From contig NZ_CP047028.1 of assembly GCF_009796865.1 (NCBI RefSeq), forward strand, positions 3,719,742 through 3,783,741: DNA of 64,000 nucleotides, written 5' to 3'. Below are positions 9,853-19,670 of this stretch, in pieces. The stretch's first letter is position 1; every line of letters starts with the position of its first letter. The stretch comes from Formosa sp. L2A11. GTDB lineage: Bacteria > Bacteroidota > Bacteroidia > Flavobacteriales > Flavobacteriaceae. Below the pieces are notes generated by a model. The model was not told the origin of the DNA. It did not search any database and worked only from the letters and a program-made list of their open reading frames with translations. The translations under genes and the position numbers were made by a program.

Positions 9853-10818
9853 ATGAAAATTTTAAAGTATCACATAGTAGCTTTAGCATTATTGAGTTGT
9901 ACCGTCGGGATGGCGCAACAATTGCCTCAGTTTACTCAATACATGTATAACACCATATCTATAAACCCCGCGTATACGGGGAGTAGAGAAACCTTAAGCG
10001 TAGTTGGCCTTCATAGAAGCCAATGGGTAGGTATTGATGGTGCTCCTACAACACAAACTCTTTCCGTACACTCGCCTTTAGAGAACGAGAAAATAGGTAT
10101 TGGTGGTTCGTTTATACACGATGAGCTTGGTGCTGAAAACTTCAATTATTTATATGGGAGTTTTTCATACACCATTAAAACAAGCGAAAAATCTAAATTA
10201 GCTTTCGGACTTAACGCTGGTTTTACTCAATATAGTTTAGACCAAGATTTTAGACTTAATAATCCTAACGATCCCGTTATATATGGTATAGAAGATCGTT
10301 GGTCTCCAAACGTAGGTGTAGGTCTTTACTGGCACTCTACAAGATGGTACCTAGGTTTATCTGCTCCTAGAATTTTAAATACAGATTATAACACAGACGA
10401 ATATGAAGCTCTAGAACGTGTTAGTTATTACCTAACTGGAGGTTATGTTTGGGATATTGGTAGTTACACTAAATTTAAACCATCTGTTTTATTAAAAGCA
10501 ACTAGTGGTGCTCCTATATCTTATGATCTTACAGCTAACTTCTTATTCTATGATAAAATGTGGATTGGAGCTGGTTTCAGACATAACTCAGGTGTAGATG
10601 GAAATCAAAGCAACGGTAGTTCTACATATACTTTTGGAGGAACTAATGCTATCGCTGGTTTAATCGATTTTCAAGTATCTAAACAAATTAGAATTGGTTA
10701 CACTTATGAATCACCAATAAACTCTGAAATTAAATATTACCAAAGCGGGACACACGAACTAATTTTAATGTTCGAATTATTTAAAGAAAGACGTATTAAA
10801 TCCCCAAGATATTTCTAA
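9853..10818 (+). CDS. PorP/SprF family type IX secretion membrane protein
   Basis: The protein has 321 residues with a signal peptide ending at GMA|Q. The family signature follows directly: QLPQFTQYMYN, then NPAYTGSRE and HRSQWVGIDGAP (residues 23-70). The remaining sequence is an outer-membrane beta-barrel. PorP/SprF proteins work with type IX secretion. In F. johnsoniae SprF is needed for export and surface attachment of SprB, and the genes are adjacent. Here the gene starts 10 bp after the adhesin stop and 11 bp before the OmpA-type gene, so the three form one operon. The likely partner is the adhesin encoded just upstream; this is inference from order. Confidence 0.93.
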   Translation: MKILKYHIVALALLSCTVGMAQQLPQFTQYMYNTISINPAYTGSRETLSVVGLHRSQWVGIDGAPTTQTLSVHSPLENEKIGIGGSFIHDELGAENFNYLYGSFSYTIKTSEKSKLAFGLNAGFTQYSLDQDFRLNNPNDPVIYGIEDRWSPNVGVGLYWHSTRWYLGLSAPRILNTDYNTDEYEALERVSYYLTGGYVWDIGSYTKFKPSVLLKATSGAPISYDLTANFLFYDKMWIGAGFRHNSGVDGNQSNGSSTYTFGGTNAIAGLIDFQVSKQIRIGYTYESPINSEIKYYQSGTHELILMFELFKERRIKSPRYF

Positions 10819-10829
10819 AGACTACTACT

Positions 10830-13265
10830 ATGAAGACAAAATTAATATTCACTATACTAGCACTATCAAGTACTTTTATCTTTGCTCAAAAAAAGGTAGC
10901 CGACAGATTCTTCAAGAATTATGCTTATGTTAAAGCAAGTGATTTATACCAAGAAGCTGTTAAAAAAGGAGACAGTAGTGCACATGTATTAACACGATTA
11001 GGAGATTGTTATTATAACAATTCAGATTCTGAAAAAGCAGCAACCTGGTACTCTGAAGCCATTAAAAAATACGACGATGTAGATCCTATTTACTATTATA
11101 AATATGCGCAATCTTTACGTAGTTTAGGTAAATATGACGATGCTGTTGTATATTTAGAAAAATTTAATGAAGTACAAAAAGATGAAGATCGTATAGACGA
11201 TACAGATTTTACTAATGTTGCTTTATACGAAAAACTAAAAAGTACAGAAGGTATATATGTAGATGTAATTAACTTGCCTATAAATACTAAAAATTCTGAC
11301 TTTGGTGCAATTGAACATGATGGTATTTTATACTTTGCATCTGCAACTAAAAAAAATAAAGAAGATTTATACTCTTGGAATGATGAGCCTTTCTTAGACT
11401 TATATCAATCTAACATTTCTGAAGCTACAGATGGTGAAGATGCTTTAAACTATACATATCCAAACTATGTAAAAGGAGAAGATATCAATACTAAATATCA
11501 CGAAGCTAGTGTTGCCATAACTAACGATGGTAAAACAATGTATTTTACTAGAGATAATGTTAGCAAGAACAAAAAATTAAAAGCAGATAGAGAAGGTACT
11601 TCTCATTTAAAAATTTACAAAGCGACTCTAGTAGATAGTACTTGGCAAGATGTTAAAGAATTAAATTTTAACGATAAAATATTTTCAACTGGTCATCCTG
11701 CTTTAAGTCCAGATAATGACATTTTATACTTTACTTCTGATAGAGAAGGCGGTTTTGGACAATCAGATATTTGGAAAGTAGCTATATTAGGTGACGATAA
11801 CTATGGTTTCCCTGTTAATTTAGGAGCTGCAGTTAATACTGCAGGTAAAGAAATGTTTCCTTTTGTAGATAAAGAAAACAACTTATACTTTTCTTCAGAC
11901 AGTTATTTAAACTTAGGTCTTTTAGACATCTTTAAATCTGATGTTTTAAAAGGTGGTACAAATGTAGAAAATTTAGGAGCCCCTTTTAATAGTGGTTTAG
12001 ACGATTTTGCATACAACGTAGATACTAAAACAGGAAGAGGTTATTTTTCTTCTAACCGTTTAGGCGGAATGGGTGGAGATGATATTTATTCATTCGAAAT
12101 TTGTTCTCAAATCATAACAGGTACTGTTAGAGATAGCAGAACTGTTTTACCGATAGCTTTTGCTAGTGTTCAATTAATAGATGAAACAGGAAAAGTTATA
12201 GAAGAACTTATGACTGGTGAAGATGGTACTTATACTTTTAAAGTTAGTTGTAATAGCACATACAATGTATTAGGTAGTATGGCCGATTACAAAGATGACT
12301 TAAGACAAGTAAATACGTCATTAATTAACGGTAACGAAATTGTTACAGATCTTAATTTAATACCTCTAATTATTGAAGACGAGATTGTAATTAACCCAAT
12401 CTACTTCGACTTTGATAAATGGGATATTAGAACAGATGCAGCTTACGAGTTAGAAAACATTGTAAGTGTAATGCGAGCACATCCTGAAATGAAAATTAAA
12501 ATTGAATCTCACACAGATAGTCGTGGACCAGATAATTATAACTTAACATTGTCTGATAAACGTGCAAAATCTACTAGAGACTACATATTATCTAGAGATA
12601 TTGATTCAGCAAGAATTGAAAGTGCAATTGGTTACGGAGAAACACAATTAGTTAATGGTTGTGCTAACGGAGTTAAATGTACAAAAGAAGAACATCAACA
12701 AAACAGACGTTCTAAGTTCATTATCTTAGAAGATCAAGTTGAAGAACAAACAGAAACTCCAACTGTAGAAGAAGTTGAGACTGAAGTTGAAGAACAAACT
12801 GAAACTCCAACTGCAGAACAAGTTGAGACTGAAGTTGAAGAACAAACTGAAACTACAACTGTAGAAGAAGTTAAGACTGAAGTTGAGGAACAAATTGAAG
12901 CTCCAACTGCAGAACAAGTTGAAACTGAAGTTATGGAACAAACTGAAACTCCAACTGTAGAAGAAGTTAAAACTGAAGTTATGGAACAAACTGAAACTCC
13001 AACTGTTGAAGAAGTTAAAACTGAAGTTATGGAACAAACTGAAACTCCAACTATAGAAGAAGTTAAAACTGAAGTTATGGAACAAACTGAAAATCCAACT
13101 GTTGAAGAAGTTAAGACTCAAGTTGAGGAACAAACTGAAACTCCAACTGAAGAAGAAGTTAAGACTGAAGTTATGGAACAAACTGAAAATCCAACTGTTG
13201 AAGAAGTTAAGACTCAAGTTGAGGAACAAACTGAAACTCCAACTGAAGAAGAAGTTGAGGAATAA
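10830..13265 (+). CDS. PorE-like OmpA-family protein (TPR, PD40, regulatory domain, OmpA) with 48-bp-repeat C-terminal tail
   Basis: The protein has 811 residues. After a signal peptide (IFA|Q, residue 19) come TPR-like helices (about 20-130), a PD40/WD40-like beta-propeller (about 140-420, with repeated LYFxSD strands such as DILYFTSDREGGFGQSDIW), a carboxypeptidase-regulatory-like domain (about 430-505), and an OmpA peptidoglycan-binding domain (about 512-632, with SHTDSRGPDNYN and LSDKRAKSTRDYI). This order matches PorE of the type IX system and the OmpA-like proteins of sprB-type loci. Unusually, the protein does not end there: residues 638-811 are about 11 copies of a 16-residue Glu/Thr/Val-rich repeat. 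The domain is expected in the periplasm and holds the outer-membrane complex to peptidoglycan. The function of the tail is unknown. Confidence 0.9.
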   Translation: MKTKLIFTILALSSTFIFAQKKVADRFFKNYAYVKASDLYQEAVKKGDSSAHVLTRLGDCYYNNSDSEKAATWYSEAIKKYDDVDPIYYYKYAQSLRSLGKYDDAVVYLEKFNEVQKDEDRIDDTDFTNVALYEKLKSTEGIYVDVINLPINTKNSDFGAIEHDGILYFASATKKNKEDLYSWNDEPFLDLYQSNISEATDGEDALNYTYPNYVKGEDINTKYHEASVAITNDGKTMYFTRDNVSKNKKLKADREGTSHLKIYKATLVDSTWQDVKELNFNDKIFSTGHPALSPDNDILYFTSDREGGFGQSDIWKVAILGDDNYGFPVNLGAAVNTAGKEMFPFVDKENNLYFSSDSYLNLGLLDIFKSDVLKGGTNVENLGAPFNSGLDDFAYNVDTKTGRGYFSSNRLGGMGGDDIYSFEICSQIITGTVRDSRTVLPIAFASVQLIDETGKVIEELMTGEDGTYTFKVSCNSTYNVLGSMADYKDDLRQVNTSLINGNEIVTDLNLIPLIIEDEIVINPIYFDFDKWDIRTDAAYELENIVSVMRAHPEMKIKIESHTDSRGPDNYNLTLSDKRAKSTRDYILSRDIDSARIESAIGYGETQLVNGCANGVKCTKEEHQQNRRSKFIILEDQVEEQTETPTVEEVETEVEEQTETPTAEQVETEVEEQTETTTVEEVKTEVEEQIEAPTAEQVETEVMEQTETPTVEEVKTEVMEQTETPTVEEVKTEVMEQTETPTIEEVKTEVMEQTENPTVEEVKTQVEEQTETPTEEEVKTEVMEQTENPTVEEVKTQVEEQTETPTEEEVEE
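12741..13262 (+). repeat. 48-bp coding tandem repeat, about 10.9 copies
   Basis: Each unit encodes 16 residues of the type EEQTETPTVEEVKTEV. Units 1-4 are more diverged, and units 5-7 are nearly identical (each beginning MEQTETPT). Units 8-9 and 10-11 form a second-order 96-bp duplication. All copies are in frame, so copy-number change would alter the tail length without frameshift. Confidence 0.95.
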
Positions 13266-13287
13266 TTTATACTACTCATTATAATAT

Positions 13288-13316
13288 AAAAAAGCCGCTA
13301 TTAAGCGGCTTTTTTT
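13288..13316 (+). terminator. Rho-independent terminator of the adhesin operon
   Basis: The stem AAAGCCGC pairs with GCGGCTTT around a short TATTAA loop and is followed by a T-tract. It lies 23 bp after the stop of the OmpA-type gene. The T-tract runs into the target duplication of the IS256 element. Confidence 0.92.
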
Positions 13317-13319
13317 ATA
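13312..13319. repeat. Target-site duplication of the IS element, left copy (TTTTTATA)
   Basis: The eight bases directly left of the left inverted repeat are identical to 14659-14666. Eight bp is a normal duplication length for IS256-family elements. The low complexity of the site lowers the weight slightly. Confidence 0.8.
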
Positions 13320-13344
13320 GACACTATCCTAAAAAGTGTGTAAG
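13320..13344. repeat. IS256-family left terminal inverted repeat
   Basis: This 25-bp end pairs with 14634-14658 on the opposite strand at 19 of 25 positions. The similarity (AAAATTT/CAGG) extends about 17 bp further inward. Confidence 0.85.
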
Positions 13345-13368
13345 TTCAAAATTTCAGGGTTAAGTTAT

Positions 13369-14565
13369 TTATAGCTTAATCCTGTTTTCAAATATAGCTA
13401 AAAATTGATTTAGTATCACTCCCCAATTCCTGATGGGCATTGTCCATTTTTTAGTACTTTCTCTGAGGGCTAGAAAGACCGATTTCATAACGGCTTCATC
13501 TGTTGGAAACGAGAGTTTGTTTTTGGTGTATTTCCTTATTTTTCCGTTTAGGTTTTCTATAAGGTTTGTGGTGTAAATAATGGTTCTTATCTCAATAGGA
13601 AAATCAAAGAATACTGTAAGCTCATCCCAATTATTTTCCCAACTTTTAATGGCGTAAGAATATTTAGAATCCCATTTAGTTTTGAAGTCATTTAAAGCAG
13701 CTTTTGCTGCTTCTTTTGTAGGAGCAGTATAGATTTGCTTCATATCACGAGTAAATTCCTTTTTGTCCTTCCAGACCACGTAACGACACGAATTTCTTAT
13801 TTGATGCACAACACATATTTGTGTTGTTGAGTTCGGAAAAATAGTTTTAATAGTATCTGTAAATCCATTTAAATTATCGGTAGCTGTGATAAGTATATCT
13901 TGAGTTCCTCGAGCTTTAATATCGGTTAAAACACTCATCCAAAAGGCTGAAGATTCATTTTTACCTAACCATAATCCTAGGACTTCCTTTTTGCCATCAG
14001 TTCTCAGGCCTACTGCAATATAAATAGTCTTGTTTATGACTTTAGAGTTTTCCCTAACTTTAAATACGATGCCATCCATCCAAACAATTAGGTAAGTGGC
14101 CTCCAAAGGCCTGTTCCGCCAAGCAATAACATCTTCGGTTATCTTATCTGTAATCCTTGAAATAGTAGATGTAGAAATATTAAAATCGTACAGCTCACGT
14201 ATTTGTTCTTCAATATCACTGTTACTCATGCCTTTGGCATAAAGCGATATAATAATATTTTCGATGCCTTCTGTTGTACTTTCTCTTTTCTTTACAATTA
14301 AAGGATTAAAAGAACTATCACGGTCTCGAGGAACTTGAATCTCTGTTTCTCCTAAAACGGATTTTAATTTCTTTTTAGTGTAACCATTTCGAAGATTGGC
14401 TGCTTTACTTTTTTTGTGCTTATCGTAGTCTAAATGGGCATCTAGTTCCCCTTCTAGTAACTTCTCAATACCACGTTTGTGCAACTGTTCTAAAAAGGAT
14501 GTTAGCTCTGGTGCATTCTTGAATTGCTTTAAAAAGTCTTCGTTTAATAAATCTTCTGGTTTCAT
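13369..14565 (-). CDS. IS256 family transposase
   Basis: The protein has 398 residues, the usual length for the mutator-like IS256 transposases. The catalytic triad is visible: D164 in [10 protein letters not shown]230 in ATDNLNGF, and E337 in NLIENLNGK. The C-terminal half also holds the CVVHQIRNS motif near residue 250 typical of the family. The N-terminal part contains the helix-turn-helix-like segment [14 protein letters not shown]. The reading frame is full length with no stops. The enzyme cuts and joins the element ends in 13320-14658. Confidence 0.97.
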   Translation of the reverse strand: MKPEDLLNEDFLKQFKNAPELTSFLEQLHKRGIEKLLEGELDAHLDYDKHKKSKAANLRNGYTKKKLKSVLGETEIQVPRDRDSSFNPLIVKKRESTTEGIENIIISLYAKGMSNSDIEEQIRELYDFNISTSTISRITDKITEDVIAWRNRPLEATYLIVWMDGIVFKVRENSKVINKTIYIAVGLRTDGKKEVLGLWLGKNESSAFWMSVLTDIKARGTQDILITATDNLNGFTDTIKTIFPNSTTQICVVHQIRNSCRYVVWKDKKEFTRDMKQIYTAPTKEAAKAALNDFKTKWDSKYSYAIKSWENNWDELTVFFDFPIEIRTIIYTTNLIENLNGKIRKYTKNKLSFPTDEAVMKSVFLALRESTKKWTMPIRNWGVILNQFLAIFENRIKL

Positions 14566-14633
14566 AAGTGTGTAAAAGTTAAAATTAATGAATAAAAAAA
14601 TCTCAGATTAATATTTAACCTGAGATTTTAAAA

Positions 14634-14658
14634 CTTACACAGTTTATGAGATACTGCC
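14634..14658. repeat. IS256-family right terminal inverted repeat
   Basis: Partner of 13320-13344. The same end with its inner flank recurs in decayed form at 15671-15730. Confidence 0.85.
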
Positions 14659-14666
14659 TTTTTATA
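14659..14666. repeat. Target-site duplication of the IS element, right copy (TTTTTATA)
   Basis: Identical to 13312-13319 and adjacent to the right inverted repeat. Confidence 0.8.
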
Positions 14667-14873
14667 TATCATATATAGACATATTCCAGTACTACCCTAT
14701 TCTACATTTATAACCACTTAGTATTAATATACAACTGAATACATACTTTATAAAAAAAGTAATCTTCAATATATGTTTTCAAAGTTAAAGAGCTAATACA
14801 AAATTAATACTATTATTTTATGTCTATTTATAATCGTTAGATATAGAAATTACACAACAACTTAGACAGGTAT

Positions 14874-15730
14874 ACACTGAAATCTAATTATAGTGTATTT
14901 CTATATTTTGTTTTATAGAGCTTATTGAATAAATATAAAAGCTAATTAAAGTATACTTTAAGTCTAAACGAACACCTAATAGCTTGTCTATTTATATTTA
15001 AAACAGCTTTAACATTACATTATATAATAAGTGTAGAGATACTACTTATTATCTCGAATAAAAACACTTCTTATTTCCACACATATTTTTACATCATTAA
15101 TGTTTACAGAAAAAATTATTGCTCTGTGAAACCATCTTAATGTTCTCTAGTTCTGTAAGTGCCTTTTCTACTAAAAATTGATTTAGAGGCTTATCTAAAA
15201 GCTTAAAAACCCTTTATTAAATAACTCATATCTTACTCATAATTTTTATATAAGTTAGCAAGTTAAATACTCTTGCTAATAAAATGTAATTCGCAATAAG
15301 TCTAAAATCCAAACCTCTAAACCATAAGATAAATCACGTTCAAGAACTCGTGTTACAAAGTCATAATAACTTCAATAATATTATCATTAATTCTTAAAAT
15401 TATACGAAAAAAACTTAATTCGTATTTACTATTCTCTATCACTAATTCACTTTCAATTGTAGTCAAAGGCTATTTCTATTTTGTATAACCATAACAAACA
15501 TGAATTACTTTACGTTTTTAAAGTTTATAAACTCTACATTATAAAGCCTCTAAACATCTCTTTTTTTATAACTATTCAATAGTAGAAAGTCTAACTCTTA
15601 TACGCTCTTAAACATCATTAAAAGCACTTTTTAAACAGACTATCGGATTCAAAACTATATGTAATTAGAAATCTTAAATTAAAACGTAACCTAAGATTAA
15701 AAAAACTAACAAGGTTTATAAGATACCCTA
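14874..15730 (-). pseudogene. Decayed IS256-family element (transposase relic)
   Basis: This stretch has no open frame but aligns in order with the intact IS next door. 15671-15730 matches the right end 14600-14658 (22 of the first 28 bases, then most of the inverted repeat with one extra base). 15364-15450 matches 14126-14225, 15064-15130 matches 13791-13870, and 14997-15065 matches 13691-13760. The left end is seen weakly at about 14874. The offset between the two shrinks steadily from about 1550 to 1071 bp along the alignment, so the relic has lost about 480 bp through many deletions. Stops interrupt every frame. The orientation is the same as the intact IS. I aligned this by eye; the left boundary is uncertain. 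14667-14873 holds nothing recognisable. Confidence 0.75.
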
Positions 15731-15775
15731 ATAAAATCTGATTACTATATGCTTTCAATACTTTTAGAACATAAA

Positions 15776-15805
15776 AAAACCTGTGAATTGTTATTCACAG
15801 GTTTT
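15776..15805 (-). terminator. Rho-independent terminator of the gyrA-TPR operon
   Basis: The stem AAAACCTGTGAA pairs with TTCACAGGTTTT around a six-base loop. On the minus strand it is followed by a run of seven T. It lies 27 bp beyond the stop of the TPR gene. Confidence 0.93.
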
Positions 15806-15831
15806 AAAATATAGAATATATGAGCTACTAA

Positions 15832-17076
15832 TTATTGAGCTGCATCTAATTTAGCTTGTATTTCTTTAGCTTTACTTGTTTCTCCAGTAGCGTTATAAAT
15901 ATTTATTAATTGTTGGTAAATATTAGGTACTGGGTTAGGGTTATTGGCAATGTATTTAACTAAAACATCTGCTCCTTGATCGAATAAACTTGTTTTTTTA
16001 GCACGTAGTTCATCATAACGCGCGTTATCTGCTTTACTTGTACCTAAGCTGTTCATTTCTTCAATTAAAGAGTTTCCTTCATCAATGTAAGTTGTAGACT
16101 CGTTTAAAGCTGCATCAGCATAATCAGGCTTTAATTCTAAAGCTTTTTCGAAAGATGTTCTTGCGCCTTCAAAATCTAGATTTTTTAAAGAAATTACACC
16201 AATGTTATAATGTAAGTTTGGATTTTCTGGTTGTTGCTTAACAGCTTCTTCCATTAAATCTTTAAATTTATCTGTTTCTTCTAATTCTAAATATAAATTA
16301 GCTTCAGTAAGAATTAAATCTAAATTCTCTGGATCTTGCATTCTTGCTTTTTTAGCAGCAGCTAAAGCTTCATCTGTTTTACCTTGAGACACATAAATTA
16401 ATGCGATATTCTTAGTAATTTCAGCTTGCTTAGATTCTGTTTTACGCATTCCTGGATTGTTATGAGATTTTGCTTTTACAAATAAATCTCTTTGGCTTTT
16501 TGCCATAACTTCTTCTTCTCCAGTAGCAACATTTGTAGCGTAATATTGAGTTTCAATACCTGTATATCCTAGGTCGTCTAACTTAATATACTGTCTTAAT
16601 GCTGTATCGTAATCTTGATCACTTACTGCACTTACTGCTGCATAATACAAATATGTTGTATCTGCAGGTACGATGTTATATAATTGTTCGAATTCTTGAC
16701 TAGCTAAAGTGTATTTTTTCTCTTTAAAGTTGTTGTTCGCTTTAACTAAATATGTGTTTTGCATTTTATTCTTAAACTCTGCAACTTCACTTTTCATTGA
16801 GTCGTCTACCTTGTTTAAGTTTTCAAGCGATTTATTTACATCTTCTGTAGAACCTGCACCATTAGCATATAAAGCTTCAGCTTGTAAAAAATAATACTTT
16901 GCTTTGTATTTATCATCTATAGAAGATAACATTGGCGTTACTTGACTTAAAGATGCCTTTGCTTCTGCGTAGTTATTGCTTTTTATTGCCTTTTCCGCGG
17001 CCTTTAATTCTTTTTTTTGTGCGAAAGAAAATGCACTAACGGATAGAGCTAAAGCAACTATAACCTGTTTTTTCAT
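15832..17076 (-). CDS. Secreted or periplasmic TPR-repeat protein
   Basis: The protein has 414 residues. A signal peptide ends at SFA|Q (residue 20). The rest is helical TPR-type repeats. One clear copy is PNLHYNIGVISLKNLDFEGARTS followed by FEKALELKPDYADAA near residue 295. It begins 32 bp after the gyrA stop on the same strand and has its own terminator, so it is probably co-transcribed with gyrA, an arrangement seen in other Flavobacteriaceae. TPR proteins hold other proteins together; the partner here is unknown. Confidence 0.85.
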   Translation of the reverse strand: MKKQVIVALALSVSAFSFAQKKELKAAEKAIKSNNYAEAKASLSQVTPMLSSIDDKYKAKYYFLQAEALYANGAGSTEDVNKSLENLNKVDDSMKSEVAEFKNKMQNTYLVKANNNFKEKKYTLASQEFEQLYNIVPADTTYLYYAAVSAVSDQDYDTALRQYIKLDDLGYTGIETQYYATNVATGEEEVMAKSQRDLFVKAKSHNNPGMRKTESKQAEITKNIALIYVSQGKTDEALAAAKKARMQDPENLDLILTEANLYLELEETDKFKDLMEEAVKQQPENPNLHYNIGVISLKNLDFEGARTSFEKALELKPDYADAALNESTTYIDEGNSLIEEMNSLGTSKADNARYDELRAKKTSLFDQGADVLVKYIANNPNPVPNIYQQLINIYNATGETSKAKEIQAKLDAAQ

Positions 17077-17108
17077 TGTAATAAAGTTAATTGTTAATTA
17101 ATTGTTTT

Positions 17109-19670
17109 CTAGTTGTTATCTTCTGTTGTAGAGTCTTCACCATCTACTGGTGCATCCTCTCCTTCAATATTTTCAATATTCTCGATGTCTTCTTCTTCAA
17201 TTACTTCGTCTTCATGCATGACTTTAGCAACTGCTGCAATAGAATCTCCAGCACGTAAATTAATAAGTTTAACACCTTGCGTAGCACGGCCCATAACTCT
17301 TAAATCTTGAACTGCAATTCTAATAGCAATACCCGATTTATTAATAATCATAAGATCGTCTGAATCTGATACCGTTTTAATCGCTACTAATTTTCCAGTT
17401 TTTTCTGTAATTGAAATAGTTTTTACACCTTTTCCTCCACGATTGGTTACTCTATAAACAGGTTCTCCATCTTCTGGATCGTCTATATACGTACGTTTAC
17501 CATAACCGTTTTCAGAAACCACTAATACAGATTCTTCTTGAGGGTTTTCTACAGCAATCATACCTATTACCTCATCATTATCTTGTCCTAAAGTAATACC
17601 TCGAACTCCAGAAGCACCTCTACCCATAGGTCGTGTTTTAGCTTCTTCAAATCGAATAGCTTTACCCGATTTTAATGCTAACATAACCTGACTTGTTCCT
17701 GTGGTAAGTTTAGCTTCTAAAAGCACATCGTCTTCCTTAATTGTAATGGCGTTAATACCATTTGTTCTCGGACGAGAATATTGCTCTAAAGAAGTCTTTT
17801 TAACTTGACCTTTTTTAGTTGCCATGATTACGTAATGACTGTTAATGTATTCTTCATCCTTAAGATCTTGAGTACATATAAACGCCATGACTTTATCGTC
17901 TTGTTCTATGTTTATTAAATTCTGAATCGCTCTACCTTTAGAGGTTTTACTTCCTTCAGGAACTTCGTAAACACGCATCCAAAAACATTTTCCTTTTTGT
18001 GTAAAGAATAACATGTATTGGTGGTTAGTTCCCACAAATAAATGTTCTAAGAAGTCTTCGTTACGAGTTGTTGATGCTTTTTGACCAACGCCTCCTCTAT
18101 GTTGTGTTTTGTATTCTGTTAAAGAAGTACGTTTAATATATCCTGCATGAGAAATAGTAATGACTACTTGCTCGTCTGGAATCATATCTTCAATACTTAA
18201 ATCTCCACCAGCATATTCTATAACAGAACGACGTTCGTCTCCGTATTTATCTTTAATGACTTGAAGTTCATCTTCGATAATTTGCATACGACGCTCTTTC
18301 TTGTCTAAGATGTCTTTTAAATCTGTGATCGTTTTCATGATCTCTTCGTATTCCAAATGTAATTTGTCTTGCTCCAGACCGGTAAGTTGGCGCAAACGCA
18401 TTTCTACAATCGCTTTCGCTTGGATTTCAGAAAGTTTAAAACGTTCTATTAAACGTGTACGTGCTTCATCTGCATTAGAAGACCCACGAATAATAGCAAT
18501 TACCTCATCAATATTATCTGATGCAATAATTAATCCTTCTAAAATGTGAGCACGTTCTTCCGCTTTTCGTAATTCGTAAGTTGTACGTCTTACTACAACG
18601 TCGTGTCTATGTTCAACAAAATGGTGGATTAAATCTTTTAAGTTTAACAACTCTGGACGTCCGTTTACTAATGCAATATTATTTACACTAAAAGAAGTCT
18701 GTAATTGTGTGTACTTAAATAATTTATTTAGAACGATATTAGGAATAGCATCACGTTTTAAAACATAAACAATACGCATACCATTTCTATCAGATTCGTC
18801 TCTAATAGTAGCAATACCATCTAATTTTTTATCGTTAACTAAATCTGCAGTTTTTTTAATCATTTCTGCCTTGTTCACTTGGTACGGAATTTCTGTTACA
18901 ATAACACATTCACGTCCATGAACTTCTTCAATATTGGCTTTAGCACGCATAATAATACGTCCGCGTCCTGTACGGAACGCTTCTTTTACGCCATCGTAAC
19001 CATATATTGTTCCTCCTGTAGGGAAATCTGGAGCTTTTATATACTTAATAAGCTCGTCAATTTCAATATCTTTATTCTCTATATATGCTTTAATCCCGTC
19101 TACAACTTCACTTAAGTTATGCGGCGGCATATTGGTTGCCATACCTACGGCAATACCAGAGGCACCATTAATTAACAATCCAGGAACACGTGTAGGTAAT
19201 ACTGTAGGTTCTTGTAACGTATCATCAAAGTTTAATTTGTGATCGACTGTCTCCTTGTCAATATCTGCCAACATGTCTTCAGAAATCTTACGCATACGCG
19301 CTTCTGTATAACGCATTGCGGCTGGACTATCACCGTCAATAGAACCAAAGTTACCTTGTCCGTCTACTAGCATATAACGTAAACTCCATTCTTGAGCCAT
19401 ACGTACCATTGCATCATAAACCGAAGTATCTCCGTGTGGGTGATACTTCCCTAAAACTTCACCAACAATTCTTGCTGACTTTTTATGCGCTCCAGTCGCT
19501 CTAACTCCCAATTCGTACATTCCGAATAAAACACGTCTGTGTACAGGTTTTAAACCATCTCTAACATCTGGAAGCGCACGTGATACAATGACAGACATTG
19601 AGTAATCAATGTAAGCCGTTTTCATTTCGTCTTCGATATTAATTGGAATAAGCTTTTCTCCTTCTGCCAT
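17109..19670 (-). CDS. gyrA: DNA gyrase subunit A
   Basis: GyrA is the DNA-cutting subunit of gyrase, which adds negative supercoils with ATP supplied through GyrB. The protein has 853 residues. The catalytic tyrosine is Y121 in AAMRYTE. The quinolone-determining region reads [10 protein letters not shown] (residues 79-88): T82 takes the place of E. coli S83, and D86 equals D87. The C-terminal domain has six-bladed wrapping repeats such as [12 protein letters not shown], a GyrA-box-like QHRGGVG, and ends in an acidic tail of about 35 residues. The length and the C-terminal blades favour GyrA over ParC. It is transcribed away from clpC. Confidence 0.96.
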   Translation of the reverse strand: MAEGEKLIPINIEDEMKTAYIDYSMSVIVSRALPDVRDGLKPVHRRVLFGMYELGVRATGAHKKSARIVGEVLGKYHPHGDTSVYDAMVRMAQEWSLRYMLVDGQGNFGSIDGDSPAAMRYTEARMRKISEDMLADIDKETVDHKLNFDDTLQEPTVLPTRVPGLLINGASGIAVGMATNMPPHNLSEVVDGIKAYIENKDIEIDELIKYIKAPDFPTGGTIYGYDGVKEAFRTGRGRIIMRAKANIEEVHGRECVIVTEIPYQVNKAEMIKKTADLVNDKKLDGIATIRDESDRNGMRIVYVLKRDAIPNIVLNKLFKYTQLQTSFSVNNIALVNGRPELLNLKDLIHHFVEHRHDVVVRRTTYELRKAEERAHILEGLIIASDNIDEVIAIIRGSSNADEARTRLIERFKLSEIQAKAIVEMRLRQLTGLEQDKLHLEYEEIMKTITDLKDILDKKERRMQIIEDELQVIKDKYGDERRSVIEYAGGDLSIEDMIPDEQVVITISHAGYIKRTSLTEYKTQHRGGVGQKASTTRNEDFLEHLFVGTNHQYMLFFTQKGKCFWMRVYEVPEGSKTSKGRAIQNLINIEQDDKVMAFICTQDLKDEEYINSHYVIMATKKGQVKKTSLEQYSRPRTNGINAITIKEDDVLLEAKLTTGTSQVMLALKSGKAIRFEEAKTRPMGRGASGVRGITLGQDNDEVIGMIAVENPQEESVLVVSENGYGKRTYIDDPEDGEPVYRVTNRGGKGVKTISITEKTGKLVAIKTVSDSDDLMIINKSGIAIRIAVQDLRVMGRATQGVKLINLRAGDSIAAVAKVMHEDEVIEEEDIENIENIEGEDAPVDGEDSTTEDNN

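Larger units (their letters stand above)
13320..14658 (-). mobile_element. Complete IS256-family insertion sequence (1339 bp)
   Basis: A single transposase gene lies between two 25-bp imperfect terminal inverted repeats (13320-13344 and 14634-14658; 19 of 25 positions agree, with GTGTAAG at the inner end). An 8-bp direct repeat TTTTTATA flanks both ends. Gene, ends and target duplication are all intact, so the copy was probably inserted recently and may still move. It entered the T-tract of the terminator behind the adhesin operon, leaving the hairpin and most of the tract functional. Confidence 0.93.

Noticed and set aside
12726..13229. A 167-codon minus-strand frame and possible CRISPR array at the 48-bp repeats
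   Set aside because: The repeats run head to tail with no spacers and encode an in-frame tail on the plus strand; the minus-strand frame is the shadow of that array. No cas genes are near.
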